A model generated the notes under the pieces. It ran no database searches. It saw only the letters and a list, made by a program, of their open reading frames with translations, and was not told the origin of the DNA. A stretch of 10,973 bases of DNA from UBA5603 sp964501315 (lineage in GTDB: Bacteria > Bacillota_I > Bacilli_A > Izemoplasmatales > Hujiaoplasmataceae): the NCBI GenBank assembly GCA_964501315.1, contig CAZCSO010000034.1, forward strand, positions 1-10,973, given 5' to 3'. Within the stretch, counting starts at the first letter, position 1; each line of letters opens with the position of its first letter. Made by a program: the position numbers and the translations under genes. Of the stretch, positions 5,629 through 10,973 are shown piece after piece.

Positions 5629-6625
5629 GCTCGATCGACCATTTGAGAATTTCGCCCGCCCTCATCGGTACGACGCTGCCGTAGATGTCGGGGACGTGGA
5701 ATTCGCGTTTTGCGAGGGTTACTTCTTTGTACTCCGCACAGATGCCGTAAATCCGCTGCGCGTTGTCGCTGACGAACGCCTGCAGGTTGTCGAGCTTGCC
5801 GTGGGCGTCGAAAATCTCGCACAGCAGCTGCAGCGCGATGGGGGCGGTAAAGACCCCGGCCCCGCAGCCGCACGATTCTTTCGTGTGTTTGGGATGGGGG
5901 GCGCTGTCGGAGCCGAACATCACCTTGGGGTGCGCTTCGAGCGCCACGCTCAGCAGTGCGTCACGGTCGTGGGGGCGCTTGGCGATCGGTTTGCAGAACA
6001 GATGCGGCCGCAGCAATCCCCCCGCAACGTCATCAAGCGTGATCAGAAGATGGTGCACCGTGATCGTCGCATAAAGGTTGTCGTATTTGTCCAGCATCTC
6101 CACCGCATCGCGGGTCGTGATGTGTTCCATCACGATCTTGAGTTTCGGAAAATGGGAGGCCAGCATCTCGTAGACGCTCATAAATTCCGCTTCGCGGTCC
6201 ATGACGAAACCGTTTGTCTCGCCGTGTACCGAGAGGACGATCCCAAGATCGCTCATCGCTTCGAGCGTCTCGCGCATCGACTCGATGTCGAAGGAGGCGA
6301 CGCCCCCTTCGGAGTTCGTCGTCACCCCGCTGGGGTAGAGTTTGATCGCAGTGATGTCGTCTTTGACCTCTTCGAGGAAAGCACGGCTGTAGTTTTGGTA
6401 AAACAACGTCATATAGGGTTCGAAATCATCCGCCCCCGTCGCATGCAAAATCCGCTCTTTGTACCCCAGCACCATCTCTTTGGTCGTTACAGGGGGGACG
6501 AGGTTGGGCATCACAAGCGCCCCGCTGAAACTGTACGACGTCAGGGGGGCGACGGTTTCGAGCATCTCGCCGTCGCGGAGGTGAAGGTGCATGTCCAGCG
6601 GCATCGTGAGGGTGATTGTTTTCAT
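5618..6625 (-). CDS. pyrC: Dihydroorotase, single-chain PyrC type
   Basis: Zinc amidohydrolase of 335 residues that cyclises carbamoyl aspartate to dihydroorotate, the third step of pyrimidine synthesis, in the cytosol. All metal ligands of the E. coli-type enzyme are visible: His13 and His15 (MHLHLRDG), the carboxylated Lys95 (AIKLYPSG), His134 (LSVHGE), His168 (MEHITT) and Asp240 (FGSDSAPH). HHLL and CKPIAKR, the latter probably in a substrate loop, match the same class. The length is close to the usual 340-350. It starts 3 nt after the phosphomannomutase stop and overlaps the response regulator start by 11 nt. Joining a pyrimidine gene to a two-component pair is probably convenience of transcription rather than shared function. 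Confidence 0.97.
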   Translation of the reverse strand: MKTITLTMPLDMHLHLRDGEMLETVAPLTSYSFSGALVMPNLVPPVTTKEMVLGYKERILHATGADDFEPYMTLFYQNYSRAFLEEVKDDITAIKLYPSGVTTNSEGGVASFDIESMRETLEAMSDLGIVLSVHGETNGFVMDREAEFMSVYEMLASHFPKLKIVMEHITTRDAVEMLDKYDNLYATITVHHLLITLDDVAGGLLRPHLFCKPIAKRPHDRDALLSVALEAHPKVMFGSDSAPHPKHTKESCGCGAGVFTAPIALQLLCEIFDAHGKLDNLQAFVSDNAQRIYGICAEYKEVTLAKREFHVPDIYGSVVPMRAGEILKWSIERVD

Positions 6626-6628
6626 GGG

Positions 6629-7999
6629 TTATGCCTTTAGTTCTTGTTGAGCGGTCTGGATGAGGGCGTTGAGGGCTTCTTCGTAGCGTTTGGCTTCGGC
6701 CTCATCCGTCGATTCGAAGCGGGTGACGAGGACCGGGGTCGTGTTGCTGGCGCGGACCAGCCCCCATCCGTGGTCGAAAATGACCCGTACCCCGTCGACA
6801 TCGATGATCTCGCGGATGGCCGGAAATCCGGTAGGCGGATTTTTCAGCAGTTCCTTGAGTTTCGCGATAAGGGGGAATTTTTCCTGCTCGGTCGTTTTCA
6901 CCTTGATCTCTTCGGTCGAAAACACTTTCGGAAGCTTGGCGATCTCGGCATCGAGGTCGATCCCCTCCTGGATCAGCTCCAGCATCCGGAGCGTCGCGTA
7001 GATCGCGTCGTCGTACCCGAAATAACGGTCGGCAAAAAAGACGTGACCGCTCACTTCGCACGCCAGGTCGGCATGAAGCTCTTTCATCTTCACTTTGAGG
7101 TTGGAGTGTCCCGTTTTGTACATCACCGCCGTCGCTCCGCGCTCGCGGAGCGTATCGTACATCACCTGCGAGCATTTCACCTCTCCGATGACGGTCGGAT
7201 GTTCCATTTTCATCGCATACAACAGGGCCATCATATCCCCTTTGATGTTGTTTTTAGGCGTCAATACCGCAATGCGGTCGGAATCGCCGTCGTAGGCGAA
7301 CGCGATGTCCCCCTCTTTTTCCAACAACGCTTTGACATCTTCGAGATTGTGTTCTTCGCTCGGATCGGGGTGGTGATTGGGAAACGTTCCGTCCGGATCG
7401 ACGTAAATCCCTTTCGTATCGAGTTCCAACGCGCTGAAAATATCCACCAGCCCCAATCCGGCGACCCCGTTGCCGCAATCGTAAACAATCCTGGTTTTCA
7501 TCCCTTTGAGATGCGCGAAGGCATCGATCATGAACGATTTGTATCGGCTCAACGCATCGATTGGCGTCACGTCGCGATCTACTTTCGGCGGAAAGGGCAA
7601 GGTGTCGATTTTACGTCCTAAAGCATAAATCTGCTCACCGAAAAACGGAGCCTTGTTGATCGTGATTTTGAATCCGTTGTATTCGCTCGGATTGTGCGAT
7701 CCGGTGATCATTACCGATGCACAAGGTGTAATTCCCTCGAATTCCTGATAATTGCAAAAATAGTTAACGGGGGTAGGAACCATCCCCATCCCGAGCACTT
7801 TCATCCCTCCGGCATTCAACCCGGCGGCAAGATATTCAAACAGAATCGGCGAATGGCTGCGCGCGTCGTATCCGACCGCGACGTACTCTCCGAACGGTCG
7901 CATTTCATCGGCCAGCGCGTACCCCAGGCGGGTAATCGTCTCTTCGTTCAGTTCTTTGTCAAAAATGCCCCGGATGTCATATTCACGGTATATACTCAT
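6629..7999 (-). CDS. Phosphomannomutase/phosphoglucomutase (AlgC-like)
   Basis: Alpha-D-phosphohexomutase of 456 residues that interconverts the 1- and 6-phosphates of mannose and/or glucose, supplying precursors for surface polysaccharide and storage sugar. Order of motifs: N-terminal YREYDIRGIF, catalytic phosphoserine Ser101 in TGSHNPSEYNG, magnesium-binding DGDSDR (Asp237, 239, 241), sugar-binding ESGH-like stretch EVSGH (315-319), and the C-terminal phosphate-binding loop RASNTTP (416-422). This layout is that of dual-specificity AlgC/ManB-type enzymes; whether mannose or glucose is preferred cannot be read. Start choice: the frame opens at a GTG at 8014, but AGGGA sits 4 nt before the ATG at 7999, which gives the normal beginning MSIYREYDIRG. 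It is the first gene of the cluster continuing into pyrC. Confidence 0.95.
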   Translation of the reverse strand: MSIYREYDIRGIFDKELNEETITRLGYALADEMRPFGEYVAVGYDARSHSPILFEYLAAGLNAGGMKVLGMGMVPTPVNYFCNYQEFEGITPCASVMITGSHNPSEYNGFKITINKAPFFGEQIYALGRKIDTLPFPPKVDRDVTPIDALSRYKSFMIDAFAHLKGMKTRIVYDCGNGVAGLGLVDIFSALELDTKGIYVDPDGTFPNHHPDPSEEHNLEDVKALLEKEGDIAFAYDGDSDRIAVLTPKNNIKGDMMALLYAMKMEHPTVIGEVKCSQVMYDTLRERGATAVMYKTGHSNLKVKMKELHADLACEVSGHVFFADRYFGYDDAIYATLRMLELIQEGIDLDAEIAKLPKVFSTEEIKVKTTEQEKFPLIAKLKELLKNPPTGFPAIREIIDVDGVRVIFDHGWGLVRASNTTPVLVTRFESTDEAEAKRYEEALNALIQTAQQELKA

Positions 8000-8031
8000 C
8001 AAATCCCTTTTCACTTCATAAACAATAACCG

Positions 8032-8037
8032 ATTATA
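8032..8037 (-). promoter_or_regulatory. Putative -10 box for the mutase-pyrC cluster
   Basis: TATAAT on the minus strand at 8037-8032, inside TTGTATAATCGG, 32 nt before the preferred start codon at 7999. The spacing suits a start of transcription near 8025. No clear -35 hexamer is seen. It lies downstream of the stem-loop that ends the amt unit, so it is well placed to drive the whole cluster down to the oxygenase gene. Confidence 0.5.
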
Positions 8038-8062
8038 CAACGAGGTTGGTAAAAGAGTCTTT

Positions 8063-8081
8063 GCGGAGGAAAAACCTCCGC
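8063..8081 (-). terminator. GC-rich stem-loop after amt, probable terminator
   Basis: Perfect 7-bp inverted repeat GCGGAGG (8063-8069) and CCTCCGC (8075-8081) around a five-base loop. It lies 32 nt beyond the amt stop on the minus strand and just before the promoter-like box of the next cluster. The T-run is displaced and weak (minus strand AAAGACTCTTTT), so an intrinsic terminator is likely but not certain. Confidence 0.5.
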
Positions 8082-8113
8082 GGAAAGAATAGTGAAGAAA
8101 TGTTACAGCAGTG

Positions 8114-9292
8114 TTAAATAGCCCGTTTGAACTCGGGATACGACTCCAGCCCGCATTCGCTGACGTCGAGGCCCTGAAGCTGTTCCTCGTCGCTTGCACG
8201 GAACGGGATCACGATGTTGATCAGGTAAATCAGGGCAAACGACACGCCAAATACGAACGCCCCGATGACCGCAACTCCTTTGAGCTGGTTGAGAAACGTC
8301 ACCCCGCCGGCAGGATCCGCGGCGAACACTCCGACCGCCAGGGTCCCCCAGATTCCGTTTACCAGGTGCACCGACAAAGCCCCGACGGGATCGTCGATTC
8401 GGAAACGGTCAAACAGCGGAACCGCCAGAATGACCAGCGCGCCGCCGATCCCCCCGACCGCGATTGCATCCGCCGTCGCATAAAGGTGCGGGCCGGCGGT
8501 GATCGCGACGAGTCCCCCCAGCGCCCCGTTGAGAATCATCGTGATATCAAACAGACGGTAGCGGATGTAGATCAGCACTCCCGCCGCAATCGCACCGGCC
8601 AGTCCGGCCGTATTGGTATTGAATACCGTCAGCGCGACGCTGTCGGCGGCCTCTTTGGTCGCGATGCTACCGACCGATCCGCCGTTGAACCCGAACCATC
8701 CGATCCACAGCAGCATCGCGCCCAGAACGACGAGCGGAATATTGGATGCGGGGATGACCCGGATCTGGTTTCCGGCATAACGCCCTTTACGCGCCCCAAT
8801 GATGAGAATCGCGGCCAGCAGCGCCCATCCCCCCGTCGAGTGGATGACGGTGGAACCGGCCAGATCGACGAAGTTCAGATCCAGCACCGTATCCTTGAGC
8901 CAGTCGCTCCCCCAGCTGATGTTGACCGACGTGGGGTAGATCAAGGCACCCATGATAACGGTAAAAAGGGTCAGGGGAAGCAGTTTCGCACGCTCGCCGA
9001 CACCGCCGCTCATAATGTTGATCGCTTTACCGACAAACGCCATCTGAAACATGAAAAACGCCCACTGGCTCATCGAGGTGCTGTGATAACCGCCAAAAGC
9101 CAGCTCGAATCCGACGAGGATAAACGCCATCGACGCCACGGCGTAGATCATGACGTTGACCGTCAACACGCTGGAGACGTTTTTCGTCCGTACCAGACCC
9201 GCTTCGAGCATGGCGAAACCGGGGACCATCAGGATGATCAAGGTGATCGAAAAAAGGGCAAACAGGGTATCAAGTGCGTAGGAAAGATCCAT
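8114..9292 (-). CDS. amt: Ammonium transporter Amt, divergent paralogue
   Basis: Inner-membrane ammonium channel of 392 residues, with about eleven hydrophobic helices and no obvious signal peptide. Key Amt positions are present: gate Phe86 (FQMAF) and Phe202 (WFGFNGGS), Trp127 (ISWGSDWL), Asp143 (VDLAGSTVIH), and the twin pore histidines His151 and His309 (LSVHLVNGIWG). It should therefore conduct ammonium. It differs clearly from the other Amt in the window: the signature is DLAGSTVIHSTGGW instead of DFAGGTVVHMNGG, and the tail is EEQLQGLDVSECGLESYPEF with Cys where the usual His stands. It lies downstream of glnB but is separated by a terminator and has its own promoter-like sequence, so it may be expressed separately. 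AAAGG lies 6 nt before the ATG. Confidence 0.95.
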   Translation of the reverse strand: MDLSYALDTLFALFSITLIILMVPGFAMLEAGLVRTKNVSSVLTVNVMIYAVASMAFILVGFELAFGGYHSTSMSQWAFFMFQMAFVGKAINIMSGGVGERAKLLPLTLFTVIMGALIYPTSVNISWGSDWLKDTVLDLNFVDLAGSTVIHSTGGWALLAAILIIGARKGRYAGNQIRVIPASNIPLVVLGAMLLWIGWFGFNGGSVGSIATKEAADSVALTVFNTNTAGLAGAIAAGVLIYIRYRLFDITMILNGALGGLVAITAGPHLYATADAIAVGGIGGALVILAVPLFDRFRIDDPVGALSVHLVNGIWGTLAVGVFAADPAGGVTFLNQLKGVAVIGAFVFGVSFALIYLINIVIPFRASDEEQLQGLDVSECGLESYPEFKRAI

Positions 9293-9323
9293 ACTTCGCC
9301 TTTATCAGAATATCAAGACGGGC

Positions 9324-9329
9324 ATTATA
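9324..9329 (-). promoter_or_regulatory. Putative -10 box for the second amt
   Basis: TATAAT on the minus strand at 9329-9324 (TTTATAATGCCC), about 32 nt before the amt ATG at 9292. The -35 region is weak (TCTCTG near 9352). I searched this gap by eye for a sigma-54 GG-N10-GC pattern near the start and found none that is convincing. Confidence 0.5.
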
Positions 9330-9359
9330 AATGCAATCGTACGGAACAGAGAAGAATAA

Positions 9360-9378
9360 TTGATTAATTTTTAATCAA
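9360..9378. promoter_or_regulatory. AT-rich perfect palindrome upstream of the second amt
   Basis: TTGATTAA-TTT-TTAATCAA, an 8-bp perfect inverted repeat with a three-base centre. It sits between the glnB terminator and the amt promoter-like box, about 50 nt upstream of the expected transcription start. It could be an operator for a dimeric regulator, or simply extra pairing in the terminator tail. Its position and symmetry are direct observations; the role is inferred. Confidence 0.35.
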
Positions 9379-9418
9379 AATGGAAGCTGCCCGCATCCAA
9401 AAGATGCGGGCAACTTCC
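9377..9418 (-). terminator. Rho-independent terminator of the amt-glnB unit
   Basis: Long inverted repeat: GGAAG-c-TGCCCGCATC (9382-9397), loop CAAAA (9398-9402), GATGCGGGCA-a-CTTCC (9403-9418). That is 15 pairs with one mismatch. On the minus strand it is followed by ATTTTG, a short T-run. It begins 22 nt after the glnB stop codon. This is the best terminator in the window. Confidence 0.85.
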
Positions 9419-9440
9419 GGGGGGGGTGGATGCATCAGCG

Positions 9441-9779
9441 TTAAATGGCTTCGACATCCGTTTCGCCCGTACGGATACGGACGATTTTACTGACATCGCT
9501 GACGAAAATTTTCCCGTCCCCGATTTTGCCGGTGCGGGCCGCTTCGACGACGGTATTGACCACCTGGTCTACCATCGCGTCGTCCACCACCATCTCCATT
9601 TTGATTTTGGGGAGGAAATCGACCACGTATTCGGCACCGCGATAGAGTTCGCTGTGCCCTTTCTGGCGTCCGTAACCTTTGACCTCGCTCACCGTCATCC
9701 CGGTGATTCCGATCTCGGCCAACGCATCCTTGACGTCTTCCAATTTAAAAGGTTTGATAACCGCTTCAATTTTTTTCAT
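9441..9779 (-). CDS. glnK: Nitrogen regulatory protein PII (GlnB/GlnK)
   Basis: PII signal protein of exactly 112 residues, the standard length. It senses 2-oxoglutarate and ATP/ADP and, in its GlnK form, plugs Amt channels when ammonium is plentiful. Visible features are the N-terminal MKKIEAVIKPFKLEDVKDAL, the T-loop with the PII signature YRGAEY and the uridylylation site Tyr51, Gln39 and Lys58, and the B-loop TGKIGDGKIFV (83-93) with Arg101 and Arg103. The frame is open upstream to 9860, but the start at 9779 gives the normal N-terminus. AAGGA, which overlaps the stop codon of the preceding amt, lies 7-8 nt before it. The amt-glnK order with a 10-nt gap argues for GlnK function; glnB is the alternative name. 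Whether Tyr51 is modified here is unknown. Confidence 0.96.
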   Translation of the reverse strand: MKKIEAVIKPFKLEDVKDALAEIGITGMTVSEVKGYGRQKGHSELYRGAEYVVDFLPKIKMEMVVDDAMVDQVVNTVVEAARTGKIGDGKIFVSDVSKIVRIRTGETDVEAI

Positions 9780-9789
9780 TGTCTGTTCC

Positions 9790-10973
9790 TTATAGGTTAA
9801 ATCCGCGTTCGCCGTGTACCGATTCGTCAAGCCCCTGGCTCTCCTGCTCCTCGTTGACACGCGAACCTCCCGTCAATGCCATCGCGACGTAGTAGACCAC
9901 GATCGTTCCGACCAGGGTGAAAAGTCCGACGATCAGTACCGACTCCGCCTGTACCATGATCTGTCCCATACGGTCACCCGCGTCTTTGAGCGGCCCCGAC
10001 CACAACAGCGCGTTGTCGCCGTTAGGAGTGTACAGAGCGAAGACACCCGTCGCGATCGCACCCCAAAGACCTGCGAGGAAGTGAACCCCGAAAGCGTCGA
10101 GTGAATCGTCATAGCCCAGTTTTTTCTTCAGCACCGTCACGCCGTAGAACGCTACGAGGGCTCCCACCGCACCGATAATGAACGCACCCGAGACATCGAC
10201 GAAACCGGCAGCCGGAGTGATGGCGACCAGACCCGCGATCGCACCGGTCGCCGCACCGAGCAGGGTGGGTTTTTTGAACACCGCGTACTCCACGATGATC
10301 CATGTCAGGGTCGCTACCGCAGCCGCAATCGTCGTCGTCAGATAGGCGACACCCGCAATCGCGTTGGCACCGAAAGCCGATCCCCCGTTGAATCCGTACC
10401 ATCCGAACCAGAGCAGCCCGGCACCGATGGCAGTGAGAATGACGCTGGCGGGTTTCATCGCCGTTTTCGGATAGCCCGCACGTTTGCCGATCAGCAGCGC
10501 AAGTACCAGACCGGCCAAACCGCCGTTCATGTGCACGACGGTACCGCCGGCGAAATCAAGAGCCCCTTCGTTGAACAGGTAACCGCCGCCCCATACCATA
10601 TGGGTAATCGGAGCGTAGACCACGATCGTCCAGATGAAAGCGAACACCATCCACGTCGAAAACTTCATCCGCTCAATCACCGATCCCGCGGCAATCGCCA
10701 CCGTGATCGCGGCGAATGTTCCCTGGAAAACGACAAAGACGAACTTCGGATAAAGCTGTCCCAGATCAACGCTCGCAAACTCTGTCCAGCTGATACCGCT
10801 GAGCATCAGATGACCGAATCCCCCGATGACCTGATTCATTGACCCTTCCGCCGTTCCGAACGCAATCGAGAAACCGGCGACAACCCACGCGATAAACGCG
10901 ACGACAAACGCTCCGAATACCATGGCGTAGGTGTTGAGAACGTTTTTCGCTCTCGTCATCCCCGCATAGAACA
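9790..10973 (-). CDS. amt: Ammonium transporter Amt, canonical type, N-terminus outside the window
   Basis: AmtB-like ammonium channel. The reading frame stays open to the right edge, and the codons before the ATG at 10959 read FYAG. These belong to the normal FYAGMTRAKNVL helix, so that ATG is internal and a few dozen N-terminal residues are missing. Counting that Met as 1: gate Phe82 (FQGTF), Trp123 (HMVWGGG), Asp135 (ALDFAGGTVVH), His143, Phe190 (WYGFNGGS) and His293 (GVHFLAGLWG). These align with E. coli AmtB Phe107, Trp148, Asp160, His168, Phe215 and His318 with a constant offset of 25. The C-terminal tail NEEQESQGLDESVHGERGFN matches the AmtB tail that takes part in GlnK control. It is cotranscribed with glnK, 10 nt downstream, and is probably GlnK's direct target. 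Confidence 0.96.
   Translation of the reverse strand, partial: FYAGMTRAKNVLNTYAMVFGAFVVAFIAWVVAGFSIAFGTAEGSMNQVIGGFGHLMLSGISWTEFASVDLGQLYPKFVFVVFQGTFAAITVAIAAGSVIERMKFSTWMVFAFIWTIVVYAPITHMVWGGGYLFNEGALDFAGGTVVHMNGGLAGLVLALLIGKRAGYPKTAMKPASVILTAIGAGLLWFGWYGFNGGSAFGANAIAGVAYLTTTIAAAVATLTWIIVEYAVFKKPTLLGAATGAIAGLVAITPAAGFVDVSGAFIIGAVGALVAFYGVTVLKKKLGYDDSLDAFGVHFLAGLWGAIATGVFALYTPNGDNALLWSGPLKDAGDRMGQIMVQAESVLIVGLFTLVGTIVVYYVAMALTGGSRVNEEQESQGLDESVHGERGFNL

Noticed and set aside
8000..8014. GTG at 8014 as the start of the mutase
   Set aside because: The ATG at 7999 has AGGGA in front and gives the family's normal N-terminus, whereas the GTG lies over that ribosome binding site.
8111..9367. Long open frame of 418 codons on the plus strand opposite the second amt
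   Set aside because: The translation is rich in Arg, Asp, His and Gln without any fold-like pattern. It mirrors the hydrophobic codons of amt, and no promoter or ribosome binding site supports it.
9780..9860. A 27-residue N-terminal extension of PII
   Set aside because: PII proteins begin MKKIEA and are 112 residues long, exactly the length given by the start at 9779; the extension overlaps the amt 3' end.
10957..10959. ATG at 10959 as the true start of the first amt
   Set aside because: Upstream in-frame codons encode FYAG, continuing the conserved first-helix end FYAGMTRAKN, so the gene runs off the window.

Overview
The window is about 11 kb of a Campylobacterota (Epsilonproteobacteria) chromosome. 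I infer this from the Campylobacter-like GroEL C-terminus, the short H. pylori-type ExbB/ExbD pair, the class of the encoded proteins and the very tight gene packing. The base composition looks higher in GC than most members of that phylum, so a sulfur- or hydrogen-oxidising environmental genus (Sulfuricurvum/Sulfurimonas/Nitratifractor-like) fits better than a host-associated one. The genus is not proven.

Layout: (1) the 3' part of groEL runs off the left edge (1-1007, +). (2) A 273-nt gap follows, holding a strong stem-loop and two diverged copies of a structured repeat of about 60 nt. (3) A small three-helix membrane protein of the CBU_0592-like type (1281-1559, +) converges, with a 4-nt overlap, on a DUF475/TerC-like membrane protein (1556-2536, -). 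(4) A long minus-strand cluster reads, in transcription order, phosphomannomutase/phosphoglucomutase (6629-7999), pyrC (5618-6625), an OmpR-type response regulator (4972-5628), a sensor kinase (4137-5012), exbB (3698-4144), exbD (3308-3694) and a 2OG-Fe(II) oxygenase (2609-3304). Junctions are 3-nt gaps or overlaps, so this looks like one transcription unit mixing sugar-phosphate, pyrimidine, signalling and energised-transport functions. (5) A nitrogen block, also minus strand, reads amt (cut by the right edge), glnB/glnK (PII), a clear terminator, then a second, divergent amt with its own promoter.

How they work together: the two Amt channels and PII form the classic ammonium uptake and sensing module. 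ExbB/ExbD would power TonB-dependent outer-membrane transport. No tonB follows them; its usual place is taken by an iron-dependent oxygenase, and a two-component pair lies immediately upstream. That arrangement is the most interesting part of the window. I see no CRISPR array, insertion sequence, tRNA, rRNA or phage gene. Almost everything belongs to known families, and any novelty lies in gene combination and in intergenic structure.
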